From a virus: a stretch of 28,608 nt of DNA. The position numbers and the translations under genes are program-made. Where the stretch lies: IMG/VR virus record IMGVR_UViG_3300040751_002426, positions 1-28,608 of that record; one strand, written 5' to 3'. The notes under the pieces were generated by a model that saw only the letters and a program-made list of their open reading frames with translations, had not been told where the DNA came from and did not search any database. The first letter of the stretch is position 1. Every line of letters starts with the position of its first letter. Shown here piece after piece: positions 12,334 to 19,848 of the stretch.

Positions 12334-14073
12334 ATGAATAAATTAGATAAGAACTTTCATATCAATATGTCTCCTTTATATTTAACATTTGTTTTCATGA
12401 TTTTTATGTTATGGGCAAGTGAAGTAAAAGGCGATGAGATAGAAGAAATTATTGTAACTGCTCAACAAGAGGAAACTGTGGTAGCAAATCCTGTTACATC
12501 AAGTAGCCTTATTAGTGCAATACAAGAAGACTTTACATACTCACAAGGTGGATATGGTGGTTTTGTAGGCTACAATGAGCGAGGTGCTCAAACAATACAT
12601 ACATCAGTTTATGTAAATGGTATACCAGCAAATGGCACAGGCAGTGGTTGGTATGATTTTGGACACGATTTTGCAAGTGGACAAACTGTAAAGGTTATTT
12701 CAGGTGCAAACGGAGTGTTATATGGCTCAGGTAGTATTGCTGGTGCAATACTTATTACTGATACAATTGATAGCGGTTTAACAGTACGGCTCGAAGACGA
12801 TATAAAATTTGCCAGAGTTGCACCTACTGATTCAATTGAATTTAGTATGATAAACGATGGCATGGATAGTGTTCGCAACGACAATGATGAAGAAGACAGT
12901 TACAAAAATAAAACTGCAAGGTTTGATGTTGATGCTGGAGACTTTAATCTAGTAGGCAAATATACAGATTACGAATATGATTATGACAACTGTTATACTT
13001 CAAGTTTCTCTCAAAGCAATGACTGTTTACAAGACGGCGAACGTTACAATGTTGCTATTAGAAACAACATACTAACATTAGGTAGAGCATACGAAAAATC
13101 AGAATACTTTACTGAAGGTGATTCAACATACGTGAATGAAAACTATAGAGACTTTCTTAGAGTTGGTAAGCAAATGATTCTAAGTAACAAACTAAATGTT
13201 ACATACGGTCTAGATGCAGAACAGCAACACTATAAAACATCATCTCCTTATAGTTCAAACATATATGAAGATGAGAACTTTGCTGTATTCATGTCTGCTA
13301 ATGCTGACTTTGTAATGAGTTACAACTTTGGATTTAGACTAGGTAACGATGATCAAAATGCTCTTAGACTTGGTATTGAAAATGGACCATGGTATTTTAA
13401 CATTGGTGACAGTTTTAGAAAACCTAACTTGTATGAAAAGTTTGGTGATGCCTATGTCGATGGCGACGAAGATCTAAAGCCTGAAGAAGGTATTGGATAT
13501 GAATTAGGCTTTGGCGTTATGAGTTTATTTAGATATGAGTTCGATGAAACAATTGAGTATGTAGCAGGATATTCTACTACTGTAGTTGTAGAACCAGAAG
13601 TAAGTGTAACAGATCCTGACACAGGTGAAGTTACTGTAACACCTGCTGTAACAGAAGATGTGTACACAAATGCCACGTACGCAAATGGTGGTGATTACAT
13701 CACACAAGGTTTTAGATTTGCTAATAACTTTGGACCAGTGTATTTAAGTTTAAAGTATACAGATACTGAACAACCTAGAGTACCAAAAATATCAGGTGCT
13801 GTACAATACAGTAAAGATGTTTATGGTGTAAATCTTAGAATTAAGTATGCAGTACAACTAGATAGAGAACCTAGTCAATATGATGTACTACCAGAAGGAC
13901 AAACAAAGTTAGATGATCTTAAGAAGTTAAATTTTTATGCTACTAAAGATTTCAATAACGGATTTGTTTTATCGTTTAAGGTAGAAAATATCACAGACGA
14001 AGATGTTGAAGTAGTTCCTTTCTATGGAGTTGAAGGTACTGAATATTATTTGACATTAGGCTATAAGTGGTAG
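12334..14073 (+). CDS. TonB-dependent outer-membrane receptor-like protein
   Basis: The 579-aa protein has the plan of a TonB-dependent receptor, which imports scarce ligands (metal chelates, cobalamin, sugars) across the outer membrane. Residues 1-33 look like a signal peptide, with core YLTFVFMIFMLWAS and likely cleavage after KG. The mature N-terminus, DEIEEIIVTAQ, contains a TonB-box-like stretch. Residues about 50-142 resemble the plug, including NERGAQTIHTSVYVNGIP and ISGANGVLYGSGSIAGAI. The rest is beta-barrel-like with alternating hydrophobic strands, the conserved FRKPNLYEKFGD...DEDLKPEEGIGYELGF region near 360-392, VENITDEDVE near the end, and a C-terminal aromatic residue (YKW). 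The only cysteines seen, C220 and C231, could close a loop disulfide. It is as short as BtuB. Start chosen for GGAGA; an in-frame ATG at 12307 would be nearly leaderless. Ligand and purpose in a phage are unknown. Confidence 0.85.
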   Translation: MNKLDKNFHINMSPLYLTFVFMIFMLWASEVKGDEIEEIIVTAQQEETVVANPVTSSSLISAIQEDFTYSQGGYGGFVGYNERGAQTIHTSVYVNGIPANGTGSGWYDFGHDFASGQTVKVISGANGVLYGSGSIAGAILITDTIDSGLTVRLEDDIKFARVAPTDSIEFSMINDGMDSVRNDNDEEDSYKNKTARFDVDAGDFNLVGKYTDYEYDYDNCYTSSFSQSNDCLQDGERYNVAIRNNILTLGRAYEKSEYFTEGDSTYVNENYRDFLRVGKQMILSNKLNVTYGLDAEQQHYKTSSPYSSNIYEDENFAVFMSANADFVMSYNFGFRLGNDDQNALRLGIENGPWYFNIGDSFRKPNLYEKFGDAYVDGDEDLKPEEGIGYELGFGVMSLFRYEFDETIEYVAGYSTTVVVEPEVSVTDPDTGEVTVTPAVTEDVYTNATYANGGDYITQGFRFANNFGPVYLSLKYTDTEQPRVPKISGAVQYSKDVYGVNLRIKYAVQLDREPSQYDVLPEGQTKLDDLKKLNFYATKDFNNGFVLSFKVENITDEDVEVVPFYGVEGTEYYLTLGYKW

Positions 14074-14079
14074 TATAAT
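14050..14079 (+). promoter_or_regulatory. sigma70-type promoter for uvsW inside the receptor-like gene end
   Basis: TTGACA (14050-14055) lies in the last codons of the receptor-like gene and TATAAT (14074-14079) directly follows its stop, with an 18-bp spacer. The uvsW ATG at 14085 is 5 nt after the -10, predicting a leaderless transcript. Confidence 0.7.
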
Positions 14080-14084
14080 AAATT

Positions 14085-15542
14085 ATGGGTAAATGTGTTT
14101 TAGAAATTAGAGACGAAGTAAATGTTCGTTTCACAGGACTTGATGTTAAAACAAGGCGTAAAATTTCAGATGAAGTAAAATACTTTTTACCTTATGCCTA
14201 TCATATGCCTGCTTATAAATTGGGCAGATGGGACGGCTGTATTAGATATTGTGATATAGGCGGTAGAACATATTTTCATTTATTAGAAAGATTACTGCCT
14301 ATTGTTACTGGTGACGGATACGAAATAGAAGTAGTTGACAACAGAACAAAATGGGATTTCAGTTTTACTTCTGTAAAACAAGATAGTTATAGTCACGTAA
14401 CTTGGCCTAAAGGTCATACTGTAGCAGGAACACCAATTCAGTTAAGAGATTATCAAGTAGATATTGTAAATAAATTTTTAGAAAATCCACAATGTTTACA
14501 AGAAATTGCCACAGGTGCAGGTAAAACTCTTGTTACAGCAGTACTTAGTGAAAAATGTGAGGAGTACGGCAGAACAGTAGTTATTGTACCTAACAAAGAT
14601 CTTGTTGTGCAAACAGAAAAAGATTACAAAAACTTAGGACTTGACGTAGGTGTCCTTTATGGCGACAGGAAAGAGTATGACAAAACACATACAATTTGTA
14701 CATGGCAAAGTTTAGCAGTATTAGAAAAGAAAACTAAGTCATATGAAGCAGAAGTAGACATTGATGTATTCTTAGATAACGTTGTTTGTGTAATGGTCGA
14801 CGAAGTTCATAAGGCAAAAGCAGATGTATTACAAAAACTTCTTAGCGGAGTGTTTGCCAATGTCCCTATTAGATGGGGACTAACTGGCACTATACCAAAA
14901 GACGAACATGAAGCAATTGGTTGTTTGGTGAGTTTAGGCCCAGTTGAAGGTAAGATGAGCAGTAAAGAATTACAGGATATGGGTGTACTAGCAGATTTAG
15001 ATATTACTATTCTACAACTACAAGATGGAATGATGGGATTCAGCACATACGCACAAGAACTTAAATGGTTAGTTACAGACCCAAAAAGAATAGATCAGTT
15101 AAGTAACATTATCTCAGGCTATGCTAATAACGGTAATACACTAGTTCTTATAGATAGAATTGCTACAGGAGAAATGTTAGCAGAAAGAAATAAAGATTGG
15201 GTTTTTGTAAGTGGGTCTATGAAGACTCAAGATAGACAAGATGAATATGCAGAAATCAGCGAAATGGATAATAAAGTCATTGTTGCTACATACGGTGTAG
15301 CGGCAGTAGGTATCAACATACCAAGAATATTTAATCTTATAATGTTGGAACCAGGTAAGAGTTTTGTGAGAGTAATACAAAGCATTGGAAGAGGTATTAG
15401 AAAAGCACAGGATAAAGATTATGTCAATGTGGTTGACATAACGAGTAATTTAAAGTATAGTAAGAGACACTTGACTAAAAGGAAAGCCTTTTACCGAGAG
15501 CAGAATTTTAGACATACAGTAACTAAAGTGGAGTATAAATGA
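14085..15542 (+). CDS. uvsW: UvsW, recombination/repair helicase
   Basis: The 485-aa protein is a superfamily 2 helicase of the UvsW type, which remodels branched DNA and R-loops and controls the switch to recombination-dependent replication. A small N-terminal domain (1-100) holds the family-typical KLGRWDGCIRY near 45-55. The helicase core has the Q-like QLRDYQ at 119-124, Walker A ATGAGKT at 142-148, DEVH at 239-242, GLTGT at 265-269, and motif VI SIGRGIRKA near 438. Length agrees with T4 UvsW (about 500 aa). No Shine-Dalgarno sequence precedes the ATG. The 3' end overlaps the next gene by 4 nt. Confidence 0.95.
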   Translation: MGKCVLEIRDEVNVRFTGLDVKTRRKISDEVKYFLPYAYHMPAYKLGRWDGCIRYCDIGGRTYFHLLERLLPIVTGDGYEIEVVDNRTKWDFSFTSVKQDSYSHVTWPKGHTVAGTPIQLRDYQVDIVNKFLENPQCLQEIATGAGKTLVTAVLSEKCEEYGRTVVIVPNKDLVVQTEKDYKNLGLDVGVLYGDRKEYDKTHTICTWQSLAVLEKKTKSYEAEVDIDVFLDNVVCVMVDEVHKAKADVLQKLLSGVFANVPIRWGLTGTIPKDEHEAIGCLVSLGPVEGKMSSKELQDMGVLADLDITILQLQDGMMGFSTYAQELKWLVTDPKRIDQLSNIISGYANNGNTLVLIDRIATGEMLAERNKDWVFVSGSMKTQDRQDEYAEISEMDNKVIVATYGVAAVGINIPRIFNLIMLEPGKSFVRVIQSIGRGIRKAQDKDYVNVVDITSNLKYSKRHLTKRKAFYREQNFRHTVTKVEYK

Positions 15543-16036
15543 AAATATTAACAATAGAAAATGATACATACGATATAGATTGTGTACCAGATGAGATAGA
15601 TGACATACGATATTGTGTTCTTGATGGCGGCGATCCAGAGTGGGTAGACTTTTTCTTCTTACCATTAATATTTTTAGAAAGTTTCTATGCACCTGCAATT
15701 TGTTTGCAGATAGGAGAATATAAAATTCAAATGCCTATGGATTGGAGTGTATTGTTATGTGACGAAGAATTAGATGGTATAGAGGTAATTCCTTTAGCAA
15801 GTTTAAATAATCGAGGTTTTAGGGTTTTAGCAATGAATCCATTTACATCAAAAATACCTGGTAGTGAAGAAGTTAGTATTACAAACGTATATCAAGATGT
15901 AAAATGGTTTTTTCCAAAACTTAAAAATGGACATTTATTAGCAATACCTCTTGAAGATGGCCCTAACCCTAAATGTGCATACTTTGTAAAAGATGCAAAT
16001 AAAGTTAAAGATTTTGAAATAGGCGATTTAATGTAA
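15539..16036 (+). CDS. conserved hypothetical protein after uvsW
   Basis: The 165-aa protein overlaps uvsW by 4 nt (ATGA) and has a GGAG upstream. It is acidic at the N-terminus, with a hydrophobic stretch (FFFLPLIFLESFYAPAICLQ) that looks like buried beta strands rather than a membrane helix. Then come MPMDWSVLLCDEELDGIEVI and LNNRGFRVLAMNPFTSKIPG, and a C-terminal LLAIPLEDGPNPKCAYFVKD. It appears to be a compact alpha/beta or beta-barrel domain of a phage-specific family that I cannot name. Coupled translation with uvsW suggests co-expression but no specific role. Confidence 0.75.
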   Translation: MKILTIENDTYDIDCVPDEIDDIRYCVLDGGDPEWVDFFFLPLIFLESFYAPAICLQIGEYKIQMPMDWSVLLCDEELDGIEVIPLASLNNRGFRVLAMNPFTSKIPGSEEVSITNVYQDVKWFFPKLKNGHLLAIPLEDGPNPKCAYFVKDANKVKDFEIGDLM

Positions 16037-16131
16037 TGTTTGAAATATTATTTTGGAGTTTAATTGTAATTACATGGGCGTCAGTAGGCTTACATGTAAT
16101 AAAAGAGTTTGTGAGAAATCACATAGAATAG
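16036..16131 (+). CDS. 31-residue single-span membrane protein
   Basis: A TAATG overlap with the preceding stop opens a frame of 31 codons encoding FEILFWSLIVITWASVGLHV as one membrane helix, followed by a charged tail (IKEFVRNHIE). It stops at TAG 16129-16131, directly before the AGGAG site of the next gene. The overlap and the lack of any gap support it as a real gene. It is the first of three consecutive small membrane proteins. Confidence 0.55.
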   Translation: MFEILFWSLIVITWASVGLHVIKEFVRNHIE

Positions 16132-16140
16132 GAGAATAAA

Positions 16141-16551
16141 ATGATAGAACCAAGTATTAACAAACCTAGTCTATTTAGAAGAACTGTAATGGGACTTGTA
16201 AATGGCTGGAGACGTGTAATGGATGTGAGATTTAATCCATTAAGAGTAATCAAAGACCCAAGTTTACAAACATACTTTATGCTAGTACTGTTTACTGTAT
16301 GGAGTGTGTTCTTTGGCTTCTTAGCGGCAAACTATCTAGGGTTCTTTAACTACAATACAGTTATAAGTATCTTTATTCATGTTGCTGTATTGTTACCACT
16401 AGCATTCACCAATGCAATCTTTGTTGATGCAGAACGTGATGGGCATAAATGGTTAAAAGAATGGAAAGCAGAGCAGAATAGATATACTATTATAACAAAC
16501 AGACTGAGAAAGAAAAACTTAGTTATGTGGGATCCAAACAAGGAGGCATGA
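16141..16551 (+). CDS. two-span membrane protein
   Basis: The 136-aa protein has a basic N-terminal half (RRTVMGLVNGWRRVMDVRFN), two membrane segments at about 46-69 (YFMLVLFTVWSVFFGFLAAN) and 75-95 (ISIFIHVAVLLPLAFTNAIF), and a charged C-terminal helix (WLKEWKAEQNRYTIITNRLR). By the positive-inside rule both ends should face the cytoplasm. AGGAG precedes the ATG. It overlaps the following gene in a GGAGGCATGATG junction. Function unknown; a conserved inner-membrane protein of marine T4-like phages is likely. Confidence 0.75.
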   Translation: MIEPSINKPSLFRRTVMGLVNGWRRVMDVRFNPLRVIKDPSLQTYFMLVLFTVWSVFFGFLAANYLGFFNYNTVISIFIHVAVLLPLAFTNAIFVDAERDGHKWLKEWKAEQNRYTIITNRLRKKNLVMWDPNKEA

Positions 16552-16739
16552 TGAGAAGTATATGGGATTTTATTGTGAAACACGAGTTTTGGTTTACCAT
16601 ACTACCAGTGATTGGTTTATATATTGGTGAATACCTAACTCGCACAGATTGGATGGGTGGTCTCGGATTTTTGTTATTTTTAATTGCAATAACACGATTA
16701 GCATCACATCCAATGTGGAAAAAGGATAAGGAGGCGTAA
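16551..16739 (+). CDS. small two-span membrane protein
   Basis: The 62-aa protein has two hydrophobic segments, FWFTILPVIGLYIGEYL and GGLGFLLFLIAITRLAS, joined by a short loop (TRTDWM), and a Lys-rich tail KKDKEA. Two adjacent ATGs (16548 and 16551) are possible. I choose 16551 because GGAGG at 16542-16546 is then 4 nt away instead of 1. It shares bases with the stop of the previous gene, and its own stop overlaps the next ATG. Confidence 0.7.
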   Translation: MRSIWDFIVKHEFWFTILPVIGLYIGEYLTRTDWMGGLGFLLFLIAITRLASHPMWKKDKEA

Positions 16740-16921
16740 TGGCAATATCAGATGAAATGAGAGAACAACTTGAAATGGTTGTTCAGTATGGTGACCAAAT
16801 AAAAGCAATGTTCAAAGAACAAGATGACGTTGACTATGAGATTGGTGACTACGATGAACCTATCACACAACTGTTAGGTCATATGAATGAAGTAATGGAA
16901 ACAATTGACGGAGGTTGGTAA
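16739..16921 (+). CDS. small acidic hypothetical protein
   Basis: The 60-aa protein starts in a TAATG overlap with GGAGG upstream. It is helical and acidic, with two amphipathic segments (MREQLEMVVQYGDQIKAMF and ITQLLGHMNEVMETID) around an acidic turn (DDVDYEIGDYDEP). No membrane segment. It has no recognisable family. Tight coupling to the membrane genes before and the very acidic protein after suggests one transcript. Confidence 0.65.
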   Translation: MAISDEMREQLEMVVQYGDQIKAMFKEQDDVDYEIGDYDEPITQLLGHMNEVMETIDGGW

Positions 16922-16923
16922 AA

Positions 16924-17697
16924 ATGTCAAAAAGAAAATTTAGAATAGAAGGCGGAAGATACGGAGGAGAACTTGTTTTAGGAGAAGTTAATCCAATATT
17001 TGCAAGTTATTATGCAGAACTAGATGATACTAGTGAACTTATAGATGCAGTATTAGAATCAGAAGATTGGGAAGAAGGAGATGATAATTCAGATGCATTA
17101 TTAGATCCTGAAGGTCCACCTCATCCTGCACTACCAGGTGAAGATTTTTATATGTGGGAAAACGATGAATTTGAACACATTAATAGTGCCTACGCAGATG
17201 GAGGCTTTACAGTATATGAAGTTCCGGCAGATGGTTCCGATGATTGGGACTACGAAAATGAAGTATATGAAGGAGAAGCAATTCATGTTTATGGCAGAGA
17301 AGGCGGCCTCTTTAATACCGATGAAGAACCGGAAGTAATCAATGAAGAAGATGAAGACGGCAACAAATATGTGCCTGTTTTAATGTTCCACAGTTGTGAG
17401 AAAGGTTCTTTTGGTGCTTGGTTTGTAGAAACAGATGGCGAAGATTTTGATGAGTTTAAATTAGGTATGGGTGTAGTAGAAACAAATTTAGGTGAATTTG
17501 TTGATGCTGTATTTTACAATAAAGTAGAATTAGACTGTGATTACGATTACAATGACACTACCGGTAAAAGTTATGATGCACAAGTAGGTTGGTTAAATAC
17601 TAAGTGGCATGACAGTCAAGATCTTATTCATGAAAACTTAGATGAATACCTTGCAGAGTTTGACGATAATGCAGAATGGGAAAGAGAAAATAGATGA
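16924..17697 (+). CDS. very acidic hypothetical protein
   Basis: The 257-aa protein has roughly 71 Asp/Glu against about 15 Lys/Arg by my count, so it is strongly negative. Only the first residues are basic (MSKRKFRIEGGRYGG). The middle (about 65-160) alternates acidic and aromatic residues, and VPVLMFHSCEKGSFGAWFVE suggests a folded beta-rich core. Such charge could mimic DNA or reflect a structural protein; this is inference. The start at 16924 is set by GGAGG at 16910-16914, at 9-nt spacing. The 3' end overlaps the next gene by 4 nt. Confidence 0.75.
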   Translation: MSKRKFRIEGGRYGGELVLGEVNPIFASYYAELDDTSELIDAVLESEDWEEGDDNSDALLDPEGPPHPALPGEDFYMWENDEFEHINSAYADGGFTVYEVPADGSDDWDYENEVYEGEAIHVYGREGGLFNTDEEPEVINEEDEDGNKYVPVLMFHSCEKGSFGAWFVETDGEDFDEFKLGMGVVETNLGEFVDAVFYNKVELDCDYDYNDTTGKSYDAQVGWLNTKWHDSQDLIHENLDEYLAEFDDNAEWERENR

Positions 17698-18494
17698 AAA
17701 GAATTTTAATTTGTGGTTTACCTGGTTCAGGTAAATCTACTCTAGCAAAACGTCTTGTTGAAACATTAGGTAATGCAATGTGGCATAATGCTGATGATAT
17801 CAGGGAACTTTTTAATGATTGGGATTTTTCGCCGCAAGGTAGAGAAAGACAAATGAAAAGAATGACCGATTATTGTTTGAAAACTGTAGGTAATGGTAAT
17901 TATGCTGTTGCTGATTTTGTTTGCCCTACTAATGAATTAAGAAGAAAATTTAATCCTGAGTATGTAATATGGATGGATACTATTGAAGAAGGTAGATTTG
18001 AAGATACAAATAAAATTTTTGAAAAACCAGATGCAACTATTAATGTAGATGTTGTAATTAGAAAAGAAGATTGGTGGACTCAAGAAGCAGTAGAAAAAAT
18101 AGCAAGGCTAATTGCTGTAGATATAAAAGACCCTAATTTTCATCCTAAGAAACCTACTACCCAAATGCTAGGGCGATTTCAACCATTTCATGAAGGTCAT
18201 AAAAAGTTATTTGAAAGAGCATTAGCAAAACATGGCCAAGTGGCAATACTGGTCAGAGACATGCCTTTAAGTGATAGTAATCCCTGGACCCCTGAAGATA
18301 TTTGTGAAAATATAGAACAAGAACTCTATGAACATGCAGGTAAATTTAGGTGCTATCCTGTGCCAAATATTATGAATATTACTTACGGCAGAGGCGTAGG
18401 TTATAAGATTGAAGAGGAAGTTCTCGATGAGGAAACACAACAAATTAGTGCAACTAAGATTCGAGAGCAGATGAGAAAGGATGGAGAACTATAA
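17694..18494 (+). CDS. APS-kinase-like / nucleotidyltransferase fusion protein
   Basis: The 266-aa protein combines two domains. Residues 1-115 are a P-loop kinase resembling APS kinase (CysC): Walker A GLPGSGKST at 8-16, then HNADDIRELFNDWDFSPQGR at 31-50, matching the CysC lead DGDNVRxxL...DFSxxxR, and YVIWMDTIEEGRFEDTN. Residues about 155-262 are an HxGH nucleotidyltransferase: GRFQPFHEGHKKLFERAL (H166, H169) and the closing ISATKIREQM. Kinase followed by adenylyltransferase is also the order in animal PAPS synthases, but the second domain here is a small NMN/cytidylyl-type one, not a full ATP sulfurylase. NadR has the same two activities in reverse order. Substrates are therefore uncertain. 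It overlaps both neighbouring genes and lies beside metK, apt and a sulfotransferase-like gene. Confidence 0.75.
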   Translation: MKRILICGLPGSGKSTLAKRLVETLGNAMWHNADDIRELFNDWDFSPQGRERQMKRMTDYCLKTVGNGNYAVADFVCPTNELRRKFNPEYVIWMDTIEEGRFEDTNKIFEKPDATINVDVVIRKEDWWTQEAVEKIARLIAVDIKDPNFHPKKPTTQMLGRFQPFHEGHKKLFERALAKHGQVAILVRDMPLSDSNPWTPEDICENIEQELYEHAGKFRCYPVPNIMNITYGRGVGYKIEEEVLDEETQQISATKIREQMRKDGEL

Positions 18495-18738
18495 CCATCC
18501 TGCTTATACAAGGTATCCACATTTGAAACCATTACCCACTGAAGCAGAATATACAGATTGGGTTAAATGGTTTGCTTGGAAACCTGTAACTTTGCTTTCT
18601 GGAAAGAAAGTATGGCTACAAAAAATATATAAAAGAGAAAGGACGGTACAATGGGTACCTCCTACTTTCCCTGAAGGATCGTTTGATCGTATTGAATATT
18701 CTACTTGGGAAGACATAATGGAAAACAAATTTAAATAA
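18481..18738 (+). CDS. small hypothetical protein
   Basis: The 85-aa protein starts 14 nt inside the previous gene, behind an AAAGG. It is rich in Trp and Tyr (WVKWFAWKPVTLLSGKKVWL, then YKRERTVQWVPPTFPEGSF), suggesting a small beta domain. No motif identifies a family. It lies between the kinase/nucleotidyltransferase fusion and metK and is probably co-transcribed with them. Confidence 0.65.
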   Translation: MENYNHPAYTRYPHLKPLPTEAEYTDWVKWFAWKPVTLLSGKKVWLQKIYKRERTVQWVPPTFPEGSFDRIEYSTWEDIMENKFK

Positions 18739-18750
18739 GGAAAACAAAAT

Positions 18751-19848
18751 ATGTATCAATTTACAAGTGAAAGTGTCAGTGAAGGGCATCCAGATAAAAT
18801 AGCAGACTTGATATCCGATAAAGTAGCAACATACTTGCTGAATAATGAAATTAATAATAGGACAGCAATTGAAACGTTAGTTACAACCAATATGGTTACA
18901 TTGGCAGGAGAATATAAAACTAATATAGAAGTTGATAATAACTACATAGACGAAATCGTTAGACAAACAGTTAAAGAAATAGGTTACGAACAAACAGGGT
19001 TTCATTGGAAGAATTTAAAAATCTATAATGAACTACATGGCCAAAGCGAAGACATTGCATTAGGTACAGACTCATTTGGGGCAGGCGATCAAGGAATAAT
19101 GTTTGGATATGCATGTAATGAAAATGAACATTACATGCCATCACCACTAATATACTGTCATAAAATTTTAGAATCTTTAAGTGATAGTAGAAAAAATGAT
19201 TCTGAATATAGCATTATTAGACCAGACAGCAAAGCACAGATAACATTTAACTATGCAAATACAGGCGAACCTATCGACATTGATAAAGTATTAGTTAGTA
19301 CTCAACACAGCGAAGATAGTACACAGGATCAAGTAAAAGAACTAGTTCACAAAACAATTAGTAAAGTAGTACCAAATGAATTACTAAAAAATGCTGAGTA
19401 CTTAATAAATCCAACTGGTAGATTTGTTATCGGTGGACCAGATGGAGATACTGGACTTACTGGAAGAAAAATTATTGTTGATACTTATGGAGGAGCCGCA
19501 CCTCATGGTGGCGGAGCATTTAGTGGTAAAGATCCTTCTAAAGTTGATAGAAGTGCGGCTTATATGGCTAGATGGATAGCAAAAAATATTGTTAAACGAT
19601 ATAATTTTAAGAATGTATTAGTTCAAATAAGTTATGCTATAGGAGTTGTGCAACCAACATCATTAGTAATCTTTACTGATGGTAAGATAAATGAAAATAT
19701 AATCCAACAGGTAAAAGATCAAGTAGATTTATCTCCGTTAGGTATTATACAAAGATTTGGATTAGGTTGTCCTACACCACTAGACATTAGTACTAACTAT
19801 GGACATTTTGGTAAAGATCATTTACCATGGGAAAGAGATGATTTATAA
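18751..19848 (+). CDS. metK: S-adenosylmethionine synthetase (MetK)
   Basis: The 365-aa enzyme makes S-adenosylmethionine from methionine and ATP. It aligns along its whole length with bacterial MetK: TSESVSEGHPDKIADLISDK (residues 5-24), GAGDQGIMFGYACNE (110-124), STQHSED (183-189), INPTGRFVIGGPDGDTGLTG (219-238), and GGGAFSGKDPSKVDRSAAYM (253-272). These cover the ATP, methionine and metal sites. It ends at YGHFGKDHLPWERDD, about a dozen residues short of E. coli MetK (384 aa), with no catalytic part missing. AAGGAAA precedes the ATG. Its last codons overlap apt. The enzyme could sustain SAM for DNA or RNA methylation during infection. Clearly of bacterial origin, with codon use adapted to the phage. 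Confidence 0.96.
   Translation: MYQFTSESVSEGHPDKIADLISDKVATYLLNNEINNRTAIETLVTTNMVTLAGEYKTNIEVDNNYIDEIVRQTVKEIGYEQTGFHWKNLKIYNELHGQSEDIALGTDSFGAGDQGIMFGYACNENEHYMPSPLIYCHKILESLSDSRKNDSEYSIIRPDSKAQITFNYANTGEPIDIDKVLVSTQHSEDSTQDQVKELVHKTISKVVPNELLKNAEYLINPTGRFVIGGPDGDTGLTGRKIIVDTYGGAAPHGGGAFSGKDPSKVDRSAAYMARWIAKNIVKRYNFKNVLVQISYAIGVVQPTSLVIFTDGKINENIIQQVKDQVDLSPLGIIQRFGLGCPTPLDISTNYGHFGKDHLPWERDDL

Noticed and set aside
12609-12884. Minus-strand open frames within the receptor-like gene (also 13452-13676 and 13525-13707)
   Set aside because: They are complements of a well-supported coding frame and have no start signals or recognisable protein features.
12334-14073. Naming the receptor-like gene btuB
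   Set aside because: Short length and plug pattern resemble BtuB, but ligand specificity cannot be read from the sequence.
15433-15461. TTGACA-17-TATAGT resembling a promoter inside uvsW
   Set aside because: It lies in coding sequence for the helicase C-terminal domain, the -10 is imperfect, and the downstream gene is already coupled to uvsW by overlap; kept only as a weak possibility.
17138-17338. Alternative plus-strand frame of 66 codons inside the acidic-protein gene
   Set aside because: Met/Lys-rich translation typical of a shifted frame over GAA/GAT codons; no ribosome-binding site.
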